The notes: generated from the letters alone by a model not told the origin. A stretch of 64,000 nucleotides of DNA from Celeribacter baekdonensis (GCF_900102315.1 NZ_FNBL01000008.1:1-64000), one strand, 5' to 3'; positions 43,390 to 52,684 are shown, counted from the first letter of the stretch. Made by a program: numbers and translations.

Positions 43390-43483
43390 GTCTGATCTCC
43401 TGATGTGCGTGGGGCCGCCCTGCCCGTTTCTCGGGCCTTTTGGCGACAAAGCGGCAACGCGCCCCACGACATCAAAAGAGGTC

Positions 43484-44374
43484 TTAGAGCCCGTTCACCG
43501 GAACCTTCAGGAATGTCTTGCCATCCTTATCCGCCGGGGGCAACTCACCCGCGCGCATGTTGACCTGCAAAGACGGAATAATCAGCCGTGGCATCGCCAA
43601 TTGTGCATCGCGTTCCTCACGGAATTTGACAAAATCGGCCTTGGTTTTGCCGCCGCCAACGTGGATGTTATGGGCCTTCTCGTCGCCCACCGTGGTTTCC
43701 CACGCAATGTCGCGGCCATTCGGGCCGTAATCGTGGCACATGAACAGGCGCATGTCGTCCGGCAAGGCCAGCAGTTTTTGGATGCTGTCAAACAAGATGC
43801 CCGCATCGCCCCCCGGAAAATCGGCGCGCGCCGAGCCGCCATCGGGCATAAACAACGTGTCGCCGGTAAAGGTCGCGTTGCCCATGGTGTGGGTCATACA
43901 GGCGGGCGTGTGGCCCGGCGTGTGCATGGCGAAACAGGTCATTCCGCCAACCTGATAGGTGTCGCCGTCCTTGAACAGGCGATCAAATTGCGAGCCATCG
44001 CGTTGGAATTCCGTGCCCTCGTTGAACACTTTGCCAAACACGTCCTGTACAATGGTGATGTTTTCGCCAATGCCGATTTTCCCGCCCAGCTTGTCCTGAA
44101 TATAGGGCGCGGCAGAGAGGTGATCGGCATGGACATGGGTCTCGATCAACCATTCGAGTTTCAGGCCCTGCTCCTCGATATAGGCGATGATCTCGTCCGC
44201 ACTTTTGTAGGAAATACGCCCGGCGGCGTAGTCAATATCCATGACGCTGTCGACCACCGCACAGGCGTTGGAGGCCGGGTCTTTGACGACATAGGAAATC
44301 GTCCATGTTTCCGGGTCAAAAAAGGCTTTCACCTCGGGGTTGACCGACATATCGACGGGATAATTCGATGCCAT
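43484..44374 (-). CDS. blh: MBL-fold persulfide dioxygenase (ETHE1/Blh-like)
   Basis: 296 residues. Metallo-beta-lactamase motif THVHADH (His80, His82, Asp84, His85), then HTPGHTPACMTH and TGDTLFMPDGGSARADFPGGDA, and CHDY for the remaining ligand. In ETHE1-type enzymes a single iron is held by two His and one Asp and oxidises glutathione persulfide to sulfite; the RADFPGGD words fit that group. It follows the YeeE/YedE genes and precedes DUF442 and SQOR, giving a sulfide-to-sulfite pathway in the cytoplasm. Confidence 0.85.
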   Translation of the reverse strand: MASNYPVDMSVNPEVKAFFDPETWTISYVVKDPASNACAVVDSVMDIDYAAGRISYKSADEIIAYIEEQGLKLEWLIETHVHADHLSAAPYIQDKLGGKIGIGENITIVQDVFGKVFNEGTEFQRDGSQFDRLFKDGDTYQVGGMTCFAMHTPGHTPACMTHTMGNATFTGDTLFMPDGGSARADFPGGDAGILFDSIQKLLALPDDMRLFMCHDYGPNGRDIAWETTVGDEKAHNIHVGGGKTKADFVKFREERDAQLAMPRLIIPSLQVNMRAGELPPADKDGKTFLKVPVNGL

Positions 44375-44411
44375 TTCTCTCTCCTCTTTTCATTTCAATC
44401 GACGCGGACGC

Positions 44412-44855
44412 TCAATTGGCCCGGCCTGCGGCCTTGGCCGCCGTTAACGTCATCATAAACTTGGCGACAAAAATCCCCGCCACAAGTGCGACAAAAAACA
44501 CCCAGACATTGGCATCCAGTGCGCCAAGTGCCGGAAGCGCGCCGCCCGGACAAAACCCCGCGATGCCCCAACCGACGCCAAAGACCAGGGAGCCCCCCAC
44601 CAGTTTGGCGTCAATCACCCGGCTCGTCGGCACGATAAAACGCGGCTCAAAGGCCGGGGTCTCATAGCGTTTGAACAGGGCGCGGTAGCCAAAGAAACTC
44701 ACCGTCACAGCCCCGCCCATCACAAACACCAGCGAGGGGTCCCAGGTCCCGGCAAAGTCAAAAAAATTCAACACTTTCGCCGGATTGGCCATGCCGGACA
44801 TGGAAATCCCAAGACCAAAGATCAGCCCGGTGAGATAGGTCAACAGATGTTTCAT
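44412..44855 (-). CDS. YeeE/YedE sulfur transporter subunit, second half (PmpB-like)
   Basis: 147 residues from the ATG at 44855, which overlaps the stop of the preceding half (TGATG). Four hydrophobic helices and the motif GWGIAGFCPGGAL with a conserved cysteine. YeeE/YedE proteins are two-repeat channels moving thiosulfate or sulfur through thiol contacts; here the two repeats are separate genes. Likely an import route for reduced sulfur into the operon's pathway. Confidence 0.83.
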   Translation of the reverse strand: MKHLLTYLTGLIFGLGISMSGMANPAKVLNFFDFAGTWDPSLVFVMGGAVTVSFFGYRALFKRYETPAFEPRFIVPTSRVIDAKLVGGSLVFGVGWGIAGFCPGGALPALGALDANVWVFFVALVAGIFVAKFMMTLTAAKAAGRAN

Positions 44856-45316
44856 CACGCCCCTCCCACCACTTGGCCGAACACATGACGGATCAGATAG
44901 ACCGTCACCGCCGTCGCGAACATAAAGCTCAGCGTGGCCACAATCGAGCGCGGGCTCAGCCGCGACATGCCGCACACGCCATGGCCCGAGGTGCAGCCCG
45001 ACCCGTAGCTCACGCCGATGCCAACGATAAACCCGCCGATGATCAGCGCAGGTGTCGACACCGGCACCTCAACCACCGGCATATGCCCGGTCAACGCCGC
45101 AAAGGCCAAAGGCCCCGAAGCCATCCCCGCCAGCAAAATCGCCCGCCACGCCCAATCCGACGAGTTCGCCGGGGTCAAAAACCCGGCCAAAATCCCGGTG
45201 GCACCAAAAATCCGACCCTGAAGCGCCATCAGCAACACGGCGGCAGCGCCGATCAAAAGCCCACCGATGAGCGAAGCCCATGGCGTAAACTCGGTTGGCG
45301 AAAATTCCGTGATCAT
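44855..45316 (-). CDS. YeeE/YedE sulfur transporter subunit, first half (PmpA-like)
   Basis: 153 residues, four to five hydrophobic helices. The conserved [21 protein letters not shown] segment contains two cysteines on a helix hairpin, the hallmark of YeeE/YedE channels. It overlaps the next gene by one base and is itself overlapped at its ATG by the stop of a 17-codon leader frame. It is the first large gene of the sulfide-oxidation operon. Confidence 0.85.
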   Translation of the reverse strand: MITEFSPTEFTPWASLIGGLLIGAAAVLLMALQGRIFGATGILAGFLTPANSSDWAWRAILLAGMASGPLAFAALTGHMPVVEVPVSTPALIIGGFIVGIGVSYGSGCTSGHGVCGMSRLSPRSIVATLSFMFATAVTVYLIRHVFGQVVGGA

Positions 45317-45366
45317 TCTGTCTGCCCTCCCGAAAGAGGGGCTTTGGTATCAGCCCAATATGTCAT
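45313..45366 (-). CDS. Possible 17-residue leader peptide coupled to YeeE gene
   Basis: ATG at 45366, preceded by AGGAGG (45377-45382), opens [17 protein letters not shown] and stops at a TGA that overlaps the YeeE ATG (ATGA). A five-pair hairpin GCGGG-TTT-CCCGC (45385-45397) lies just upstream of the ribosome site. The leader's ribosome site matches the anti-Shine-Dalgarno better than that of the YeeE gene (GGGAGGG). It may be a coupling or attenuation leader; it could also be chance. Confidence 0.4.
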   Translation of the reverse strand: MTYWADTKAPLSGGQTE

Positions 45367-45741
45367 CTGTGCATGTCCTCCTACGCGGGTTTCCCGCTTG
45401 TATGCGCCCAGTCTATGCGAGCGCAAACGCTGCTGTCGGTGAGTTTGTCACATAAGAGGGGTGATGGGGGGATTTGTGGGGGGATACGGTGGACTGTGGG
45501 CTGAGTGCGCGTTCTTTTTGAGCGGTCAGACGTCGGTTGGTGGCCCGGAAGCCGCGATTAAAGCAAAGTCCTACGGAAAGAAAAGCTGGCATTAAGGGCT
45601 GCAAGGATGGATGACGGCAATGCGGACCTTGCCGACCTTCACGCCTCTTTTTCGAATGACTGCTTCCATTGAAAGCACTAATTAGTTTTAAATCTATAAG
45701 ATGCAAATTTGACTTATTTTCTTAAACTGGAGACTGGATCA
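45367..45741. other. Divergent intergenic region, no gene seen
   Basis: Holds the hairpin and ribosome site of the leader peptide at its left end and presumably the promoters of the sulfur operon (minus) and the Mrr-like gene (plus). A 98-codon minus frame (45413-45706) has shadow-like composition and no ribosome site. From about 45660 the sequence becomes AT-rich. No clear -35/-10 pair or palindrome could be assigned. Confidence 0.4.
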
Positions 45742-46545
45742 ATGGCAAGGCGCAGTAGCGGTGGCTTTGGCCTCATAATCCTGGGTTTCATTGTGGGCGG
45801 GCCAATCCTTATTGGCCAAAAAATATTTGAAGGGGACCCTACAGTGATAGCAGTCGTAGCGGGCGCTATTGCACTGTTGATTGGTTGGAAAATTACGTCT
45901 AAGCGGCACGGCGAAAGACAGGCGGAAGAAGCACAGAAACAGGTGCTATCGATAGTCGATCAACACAAAGAAGCACTTGTTAAGCTTCATCGACAAAAGG
46001 TCTATAAAGGCGATTATGGTGAACTTCGGTTCGAAGCTTTTGAAAAAGAAATCCGTTACTTTTTCCATAATGTTTTGCTACCAGAAATGAATGTTTCATG
46101 CGGCATCTTACAGCTTCCGGAGTTCTATCAATACGTTGTGGCAGCAGTCTATTCTGTTGTGGGAGACGCGGAGCCAATAGGCGTTGATCTGGATGCAATT
46201 CCATCCGATCCATTTGAATTTGAATACTGGACAGCTGATGTTTTGTGTCAGAGCGGGTGGGACGCTCAAGCTACTCAAGGCAGCGGCGATCAGGGTTCTG
46301 ATGTGGTTGCGAAATATCATGATCATACATGCATCATTCAGTGTAAGCTGTACAAGAGCGCAGTAGGCAACAAAGCCGTTCAAGAAGTTGATGCCGCTCG
46401 GACCTTTTTTGACGGCGATAGCGCAGTCGTGGTCGGGAAAAGTGGATACACGCGATCTGCCAAGCAGTTGGCCCATAAGAATGGTGTACTTTTACTTGAT
46501 GTGTCAGATCTGCCGCAGCTTTCCAGCATTCTTAAACTAGAATAA
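45742..46545 (+). CDS. Mrr-like restriction endonuclease with N-terminal membrane helices
   Basis: 267 residues from the ATG at 45742 (GGAG nine bases upstream). Two hydrophobic helices (about 8-28 and 36-55), a charged coiled linker (KRHGERQAEEAQKQ) and a C-terminal PD-(D/E)xK nuclease domain of the Mrr_cat type: FEYWTADVLCQSGWDA, GSGDQGSDVVAKYHD and CIIQCKLY, giving the Asp and Gln-x-Lys catalytic elements. Codon usage is clearly more AT-rich than neighbours, suggesting transfer. Such membrane-anchored Mrr nucleases occur as orphan, probably modification-dependent, defence enzymes. No methylase is adjacent. Confidence 0.78.
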   Translation: MARRSSGGFGLIILGFIVGGPILIGQKIFEGDPTVIAVVAGAIALLIGWKITSKRHGERQAEEAQKQVLSIVDQHKEALVKLHRQKVYKGDYGELRFEAFEKEIRYFFHNVLLPEMNVSCGILQLPEFYQYVVAAVYSVVGDAEPIGVDLDAIPSDPFEFEYWTADVLCQSGWDAQATQGSGDQGSDVVAKYHDHTCIIQCKLYKSAVGNKAVQEVDAARTFFDGDSAVVVGKSGYTRSAKQLAHKNGVLLLDVSDLPQLSSILKLE

Positions 46546-46687
46546 TGCAATTAACGGCAGGTGCATGCGGCACCACAGAGCCAACATTCGTGCTTCCCAC
46601 AGCATCAAGCACCTCGGGCTCAACCCCGCCATTCGCTGCATCCATGCTCAATGGCGGCTTTGACGTGACATCCCTTTCCGCCAGAGA
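46546..46687. other. Gap between Mrr-like gene and prfB
   Basis: 142 bases with no gene, hairpin or repeat recognised; it joins the AT-richer Mrr-like gene to the core gene prfB. Confidence 0.3.
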
Positions 46688-47812
46688 TCACTCCCCCTGC
46701 GCGTCCGCCCGTGACTTACCCGACACGTTGAGCGCCAAGGTGGCGGCCATGAAGCCGTCGAGGTCGCCGTCCAGAACGCCTTTGGTGTCGGAGGTTTCAA
46801 AGTTGGTGCGAAGGTCTTTGACCATCTGATAGGGCTGCAACACGTAGGACCGGATTTGGTTGCCCCAGCCGGCGTCACCGGCGTTCTCATGCGCCTCATT
46901 CACCAAGGCGGAGCGTTTGTCCAATTCCATTTGATAGAGGCGCGATTTGAGGGCCTTCATTGCGATGTCACGGTTTTGGTGTTGGGATTTCTCCGAGCTG
47001 GTCACCACGATCCCGGTCGGAAAGTGGGTGATCCGCACGGCGGAGTCGGTGGTGTTGACGTGCTGACCGCCCGCCCCCGACGAGCGATAGGTGTCGATGC
47101 GAATGTCGGAGGGGTTCACCTCGATCTCGATATTGTCGTCCACCACCGGGTAGACTTTGACCGAGGTAAAAGATGTGTGGCGCTTGGCGGCGCTATCAAA
47201 CGGCGAAATGCGCACGAGGCGGTGCACACCAGACTCGGATTTCAACCAGCCATAGGCATTGGGACCGGAGATTTTATAGGCGGCGGATTTGATGCCCGCC
47301 TCTTCGCCCGCGCTCTCGGATTGCAATTCGACCTTATAGCCCTTTTTCTCCGCCCAACGGACATACATCCGCGCCAGCATCGAGGCCCAGTCACAGGACT
47401 CGGTGCCACCCGCGCCGGAGTTGATCTCAAGGAACGTGTCATTGCCATCGGCCTCGCCATCCAACAACGCCTCAAGCTCTTTCTCAGCCGCCGTTTTGGT
47501 CAGCGCCATCAGTGCCGCTTCGGCCTCGGTGATGACCTCCTGGTCCTCTTCCATCTCGCCCATCTCAATAAGCTCGATGTTGTCTTTCATATCCTGTTCG
47601 ATGGATTTCGCGGTGTTCACCGCATCCATCAACATCTGGCGCTCGCGCATCAGTTTTTGCGCCCGCTCGGGATCGTCCCAAAGGGTCGGGTCCTCGATCA
47701 TCGCGTTGAATTCCTCAAGCCGATGCGGCGCAGTTTCCCAATCCAGTCGCTGCTTGAGCAGTGCCACGGATTTTTCGATTTTGGCCACAGTGTTTTGGAT
47801 TTCAGCGCGCAC
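46688..47812 (-). CDS. prfB: Peptide chain release factor 2
   Basis: 374 residues from a GTG at 47812. RF2 stop-codon recognition motif SPF (203-205) and peptidyl-hydrolysis motif GGQ (248-250) are both present. The frame is continuous from the start: there is no in-frame UGA and so no programmed +1 frameshift as in E. coli prfB. It terminates translation at UGA and UAA. It lies downstream of mrcA (138-base gap), the usual alphaproteobacterial order. Confidence 0.95.
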   Translation of the reverse strand: MRAEIQNTVAKIEKSVALLKQRLDWETAPHRLEEFNAMIEDPTLWDDPERAQKLMRERQMLMDAVNTAKSIEQDMKDNIELIEMGEMEEDQEVITEAEAALMALTKTAAEKELEALLDGEADGNDTFLEINSGAGGTESCDWASMLARMYVRWAEKKGYKVELQSESAGEEAGIKSAAYKISGPNAYGWLKSESGVHRLVRISPFDSAAKRHTSFTSVKVYPVVDDNIEIEVNPSDIRIDTYRSSGAGGQHVNTTDSAVRITHFPTGIVVTSSEKSQHQNRDIAMKALKSRLYQMELDKRSALVNEAHENAGDAGWGNQIRSYVLQPYQMVKDLRTNFETSDTKGVLDGDLDGFMAATLALNVSGKSRADAQGE

Positions 47813-47950
47813 GGGTGTCTTACCTTATTCTTGTCTCAACGTTCAAAGCGTCTCAGGAGCTCAGCGCCTAAGGGGCTCAGCCTGTGTGGAGATTTACGCG
47901 CACCGCCCCCAAGAAACAAGGGGGCGGACAGGCGGATCTTGCGAAAGGGT

Positions 47951-50455
47951 TTAATACAGCCCGCCCGAGGACAGCGAGTTGATCTTGGCCTTTTCGGGCA
48001 CTTTGATCACCTTGCCCGTCGAGGTCTGAACCTCGCGTTGACCACTGCCATCGCTCGCACCCGACACCAAGGGCAAATCCGCCCCCATGGCAAAGCCGCC
48101 ATCATACATCAGACCAAAGATCGGCTCTTCGCCATCGCGGAAATATTCGGCCACCACATTCGGACCCGAGGCGTCATCATTGAGACGGGCCCCCGTATAG
48201 CGGTCGATTTTGATGAAATGCCCGCCCGGTGGCACTTTGAATTTGCCGCCACCGTATTTCTTGACCGCGTCTTGCATGAAGGCGTCAAACACCGGGCCAC
48301 AAAACCCGCCGCCCGACGCACCAGACATCGCCCGCGGCGTGTCATAGCCAATGTAACAGCCCGCGACGATATTGGAGGTAAAGCCAATGAACCACGCGTC
48401 TTTGCCGTCGTTCGTGGTCCCGGTTTTACCCGCAACAGGCACGTTCAAATGCACCCTGCCGGCGGCGGTGCCGCGCGAGACCACGCCCTGCATCATCGAG
48501 GTCAATTGATAGGCGGTGATCGCGTTCATCATCCGTTCGCGATTGGCCGTAATGGTCGGGGCTTTGCCCGGCGCAAGTGTGGCGACCTCGCATTCAGGGC
48601 AAGCGCGTTGATCATGTTTGTAGATGGTGCGGCCCCAACGGTCCTGCACCCGATCGACCAGCGTCGGCTCCACCCGCTCGCCGCCATTGGCGAACATCGC
48701 ATAGGCCGAGACCATTTTGAACACGGTGGTTTCTTCGGCGCCCAAAGCCGAGGCCAGATATTGCCCCATGTGGTCGTAAACGCCAAAGCGTTCGGCATAA
48801 CGCGCCACCGTGTCCATGCCGACCTCTTGTGCCAGACGGATGGTCATCAGGTTGCGCGACTGTTCGATCCCGGTTCTGAGCGGCGTTGGCCCGTAAAAGG
48901 TGCGCGAGGCATTTTTTGGCCGCCAGACACCTTGGGGTGTGTTGATCTCAATCGGGGCGTCCACGATGATCGTCGCGGGCGTAAACCCGCTGTCCAAAGC
49001 CGCCGCATAGACGAAGGGTTTGAACGAAGAGCCCGGCTGACGTGTGGCCTGTGTGGCGCGGTTGAACACCGAGTTTTGATAGCTAAAGCCGCCCTGCATC
49101 GCGATCACACGGCCGGTGTTGACGTCCATCGCCATGAACGCGCCCTGCACCTGCGGCACCTGCCGCAGGCTCCAGCGGATCAGATCGCCCTCACCATTGT
49201 TGCCGGTGGTCATGCGCCGGACATGGACCACATCGCCACGCTCAAAATTGTCGCTGAACCCGCCTTTGATCCATTTGATGTCCTCACGCGGCACCGTGAC
49301 TTCGCCGACCTGTTCGACCATCACCGTCATCTCCGAGGAGCCAATGGTGTTGACCGCGCCGACCGACCATTTGCCATCGAGCGTCACGTCGCGCGCCACT
49401 TGCACAGCCTCAAGCGCATTTTCCCATGTGCCATCCTCCAGCGTGGCCACATCAATCGACTTGCCCGTGCCGCGCCATTGGCCCCGGCCCCGGTCCAACT
49501 CTTCGAGCCGTTTTTGCAACGCATGCGCAGCACTGGTTTGCATCTCCGGGTCCATGGTGGCGCGGATTGAGAGGCCGCCCTCAAAGAACTCCTCTTCGCC
49601 AAAGTTCTTGGACAATTGGCGGCGGATTTCGTCGGTGAAATAATCGCGCGGCGGCAGGCTTGCACGGAAGCTCTCGTAATCGCCGTTTTGCACCGATTTG
49701 ATCGGTTTTTCCCGCGCCGTTTCGTACTCCGCCTGACTCAAATAGCCGTTCTCATACATCTCGCGCAAAACGAAATTGCGCCGTTTGAGCGCCGCATCAT
49801 AGTTCTTCACCGGGTGATAGGAATAGGGCGCTTTCGGATGAATCGCCAGAAACGCCGCCTCTTCCGCGGTCAGCTCTGAGAGCGATTTGTTGAAATAGGA
49901 CTGTGCCGCCGCCGTCACCCCAAAGGAGCGCACACCAAGGTCAATCTCGTTGAGATAGAGCCCAAGGATTTGATCCTTGGTCAGGGTCTGCTCCAACCGG
50001 GTGGCCAGGATCAGCTCTTTGATTTTACGTTCGGCGGAGCGATCCGAGGACAGCAAAAAGTTTTTCATCACCTGTTGGGTGATGGTCGACGCACCACGCA
50101 ACGCGCCGCCTTTGGCCGCATCCAGCGCCGCCGCCGCCATGCCGCGCAGATCATAGCCGTGATGGGTGAAGAAATTTTTATCCTCTGCCGACACAAACGC
50201 ATATTTCACCAGATCGGGGATTTCTTCGGGCGGGGTATACAGGCGACGTTCCTTGGCAAATTCGTCGATGATTTTGCCTTCACCGGAATAAATCCGCGAA
50301 ATCGTCGGCGGCGTATATTGCGCCAAGGCTTCGTGATTGGGCAAATCGCGCCCATACATCCAAAAAATCCCGCCAATGGCCAAAGCCAACAGAAAGGCCC
50401 CCGTGGTCACCCACGAGAAAATCGTCCCGAAAAAAGAGAGGATAAATCGAAGCAC
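47951..50455 (-). CDS. mrcA: Penicillin-binding protein 1A
   Basis: 834 residues from the GTG at 50455 (GAAAGG eight bases upstream); the longer frame to 50500 is rejected because the PBP1A N-terminus normally begins at this Leu-Arg-Phe. One membrane anchor (about 5-27), transglycosylase domain with the catalytic Glu in SAEDKNFFTHHG and GASTITQQVMKNF, and transpeptidase domain with the active Ser in RQPGSSFKP and KTGTTNDGKDAW. It polymerises and cross-links peptidoglycan at the inner membrane. Typically next to amiC; here three other genes intervene. Confidence 0.95.
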   Translation of the reverse strand: MLRFILSFFGTIFSWVTTGAFLLALAIGGIFWMYGRDLPNHEALAQYTPPTISRIYSGEGKIIDEFAKERRLYTPPEEIPDLVKYAFVSAEDKNFFTHHGYDLRGMAAAALDAAKGGALRGASTITQQVMKNFLLSSDRSAERKIKELILATRLEQTLTKDQILGLYLNEIDLGVRSFGVTAAAQSYFNKSLSELTAEEAAFLAIHPKAPYSYHPVKNYDAALKRRNFVLREMYENGYLSQAEYETAREKPIKSVQNGDYESFRASLPPRDYFTDEIRRQLSKNFGEEEFFEGGLSIRATMDPEMQTSAAHALQKRLEELDRGRGQWRGTGKSIDVATLEDGTWENALEAVQVARDVTLDGKWSVGAVNTIGSSEMTVMVEQVGEVTVPREDIKWIKGGFSDNFERGDVVHVRRMTTGNNGEGDLIRWSLRQVPQVQGAFMAMDVNTGRVIAMQGGFSYQNSVFNRATQATRQPGSSFKPFVYAAALDSGFTPATIIVDAPIEINTPQGVWRPKNASRTFYGPTPLRTGIEQSRNLMTIRLAQEVGMDTVARYAERFGVYDHMGQYLASALGAEETTVFKMVSAYAMFANGGERVEPTLVDRVQDRWGRTIYKHDQRACPECEVATLAPGKAPTITANRERMMNAITAYQLTSMMQGVVSRGTAAGRVHLNVPVAGKTGTTNDGKDAWFIGFTSNIVAGCYIGYDTPRAMSGASGGGFCGPVFDAFMQDAVKKYGGGKFKVPPGGHFIKIDRYTGARLNDDASGPNVVAEYFRDGEEPIFGLMYDGGFAMGADLPLVSGASDGSGQREVQTSTGKVIKVPEKAKINSLSSGGLY

Positions 50456-50648
50456 TTGATTGCCTTTCCCACCACCTGACCCGGCCCTGACTCGCATCAA
50501 CGCCCGATCTTTGCTCCTCCTTATACAGGCACGGCCTCCGGGTCAAAACATCCCCCGCGCAAATGTGAGCAGAAAGACGCCGCTTGTGATCGCCGCTTGC
50601 ACAGTGAGGCTTGCCCTGCCCCGTCTGCACGCCTATCTGCTCATCACT

Positions 50649-51257
50649 ATGACACCCGAAAACATCCTACCCACCTACGAACGCCAAGCCAAAGGCTTTG
50701 ATCGCAACCGCAGCAAGGCCCTGTTTGAACGGGTCTGGCTGGACCGGCTCTTGGCCCACGCCCCGCAAAGCACTGGCAAACGCCGGGTGCTTGACCTTGG
50801 CTGTGGCGCAGGTCGGCCGATTGCGCAATATCTGGTGGATCGCCGGGTTGAGGTCACGGGCGTCGATGGCGCGGCGGCCATGGTCGCCTTGTTCCAAGAG
50901 AACCTGCCCAATGTGCGGGTGTTTCACGAGGACATGCGCGGGCTCGACCTGCAAGAGACCTTTGATGCGGTGATCGCCTGGGACAGTTTCTTTCACCTCT
51001 CGAAAGACGACCAACGGGCGATGTTCAAAACCTTCGCCCACCACCTCGCGCCCCGCGGCGTGTTGTTGTTCACCTCCGGGCCTGAGGACAGCGAAGTGAT
51101 CGGCAATGTCGAAGGCGAAGACATCTACCACGCCTCGCTTGGCCCCGACGAATACCGCGCCCTGATGACTGAGCAAGGCATCGAAGTGCTGCGCTACGTC
51201 CCCGAAGACCCCGAATGCGATTTCCACACAGTATGGATGGCGCGTTTGGCGGGGTGA
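50649..51257 (+). CDS. Class I SAM-dependent methyltransferase
   Basis: 202 residues from the ATG at 50649, no strong ribosome site. SAM-binding motif VLDLGCGAGRPIAQYL (about 48-63), acidic end of strand two VTGVDGA, then AVIAWDSFFHLS. Substrate unknown. It is divergent from mrcA. The two genes beyond it are hypotheticals, so it offers no pathway context. Confidence 0.75.
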   Translation: MTPENILPTYERQAKGFDRNRSKALFERVWLDRLLAHAPQSTGKRRVLDLGCGAGRPIAQYLVDRRVEVTGVDGAAAMVALFQENLPNVRVFHEDMRGLDLQETFDAVIAWDSFFHLSKDDQRAMFKTFAHHLAPRGVLLFTSGPEDSEVIGNVEGEDIYHASLGPDEYRALMTEQGIEVLRYVPEDPECDFHTVWMARLAG

Positions 51258-51329
51258 TGGGGCTGCCAGATGTCGGTAGAGCGGGACTTTTGAGACATTC
51301 TCTGCGGTTGCGCCAATGTCGGTTTTCTG

Positions 51330-52073
51330 TCAGCCCATCTTACCCTGTCGGGGATCGTCCGGATCAAAGGTGCATCCGGGATAGTCCAGCAAAAAAGATG
51401 CCAACTTAGGGCTGGCTTCGTGGATATGCGGATACAACTTCGCCACGACCGATGAATCGTGGTTGTCAAACGCTCCCAATTCCCCACAAATGAAATCAAC
51501 GGGTTCAGCATATGCAAACATTTGCACGGAGTGAGCTATTCTTGGGCTGCCATTTGCTGTGGCAAACCCCTCTAGTGCATAGGCTGAAAGCATCAGGTCA
51601 AAGGTCGCAAGACTAAGGCAACGTTCTGCGATTGTCAGGTGGTTCTCTGTAAACCACTGTTCGAGTTTGGTAAGAACCAATAGGTCTTCGGCCGTCAGCC
51701 ATTCACGCTCCGGTATCCACGAATGCTGGTGATCAGCGATTTTCGTGGATATCCCCCGGTATTTCCCCCTTGGCCCTGTTCCGTCACAACCTGTTCCGCC
51801 AACGCTGCATGCACAGTGGATTACGTGGGAAAGAAAGAGATACGTTTCTTCGAACGCTTCATCTGTCGAAGGTGAGAGTGCCACCAACCAGGGTAAGGAC
51901 GCATAAGTCGCAGGGTAGACATCATCCTGATGGTGCAATTCTTCCCAAAAGAGTTCTTTTGCAACGGAGATGTCCCATTCCCTAAAAAGGTTTTTCAATT
52001 GAACGTTGACGGAGCGATTGCCGTAAGGGCCATACAGACGACTCCAGATTTCATCTTCAAGATCAATCTTCAT
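51330..52073 (-). CDS. Hypothetical protein, AT-richer
   Basis: 247 residues, AAGGA before the ATG. Acidic and aromatic, without signal peptide or membrane helix. The stretch VYPATYASLPWLVALSPST is like repeats seen in bacterial immunity-type or HEAT-like DUF proteins; three cysteines occur in CACSVGGTGC. Codon usage is less GC-rich than the adjacent core genes, consistent with acquisition. No catalytic motif recognised. Confidence 0.6.
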   Translation of the reverse strand: MKIDLEDEIWSRLYGPYGNRSVNVQLKNLFREWDISVAKELFWEELHHQDDVYPATYASLPWLVALSPSTDEAFEETYLFLSHVIHCACSVGGTGCDGTGPRGKYRGISTKIADHQHSWIPEREWLTAEDLLVLTKLEQWFTENHLTIAERCLSLATFDLMLSAYALEGFATANGSPRIAHSVQMFAYAEPVDFICGELGAFDNHDSSVVAKLYPHIHEASPKLASFLLDYPGCTFDPDDPRQGKMG

Positions 52074-52195
52074 AGGGGTCCTTAGTTAAGGCAAATGAAC
52101 GGCAATCCCAGTATAGCTTACCACGCAATAGCCGACTTTCAATCGTTCCGCAGCATCCGGCACAATGGCCTCAAACCGGACATCCCACCAAACAC

Positions 52196-52684
52196 CTACC
52201 GATGTTCAAGAAACGCGTGCGCCTCCAAAAGGCTGTCGGCGAGGCCGTCGAAAAAGCCCGGCACGCCAATATCTATCAGGTCTGACGGCGCGTTTTCGTC
52301 TTGCGTTGTCGCGCTTTTGGCGGGCTTCACATGGACAAGCGCGGTGGGCGTTTCAAGCAACTCCCGATAGCTTGCGCCTTTTCCGTGTTTGAGCACGTTG
52401 ATGGCGAGATAATAGATGTGGATGCGCTCAGCGAGATCCCCGCGTCCGGCTTCTTTGAGCGCGGCGGTCAGTTTGCGTGAAAACGGGCCGCGTTTGAAAT
52501 GGTGCTGCATCCGCGCCTCGAACAGGGTAAAGGCATCCACGGCGGCCAATTCAAGCGCGACTTGCGCGGCGCGAAGGTCTTGTGCGTTGGACGAAGTCTG
52601 CCCTGCCAAGATGATGTCTTCGGATGTCTTTGCTTTGGCCTGTGCCGCCGCAATCAGGTCCGGCACGCTCTGTGACGCTGTCAT
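52196..52684 (-). CDS. Hypothetical helical protein
   Basis: 162 residues, GGAGA eight bases before the ATG. Predicted mostly alpha-helical (SNAQDLRAAQVALELAAVDAFTLFEARMQHHF; IHIYYLAINVLKHGKGASYREL), soluble, with no motif recognised. The LKHGKGASY segment recalls RiboL-PSP/HEPN-like small helical proteins, where an Rx4-6H motif is catalytic, but that motif is not clearly present. Lies 121 bases after the amiC stop with the same orientation. Confidence 0.6.
   Translation of the reverse strand: MTASQSVPDLIAAAQAKAKTSEDIILAGQTSSNAQDLRAAQVALELAAVDAFTLFEARMQHHFKRGPFSRKLTAALKEAGRGDLAERIHIYYLAINVLKHGKGASYRELLETPTALVHVKPAKSATTQDENAPSDLIDIGVPGFFDGLADSLLEAHAFLEHR

Noticed and set aside
45413-45706. 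98-codon minus frame in the sulfur/Mrr intergenic region
   Set aside because: No ribosome site, shadow-like composition, and it would run against the expected promoters.
46856-49570. 904-codon plus-strand open frame opposite prfB and mrcA
   Set aside because: His/Arg-rich shadow of two well-identified core genes; ordinary for high-GC codon usage.
52086-52202. 39-codon minus frame reading WWDVRFEAIVPDAAERL... and the plus frame from 52095
   Set aside because: Too short and bounded by stops; could be a remnant but no family could be named.
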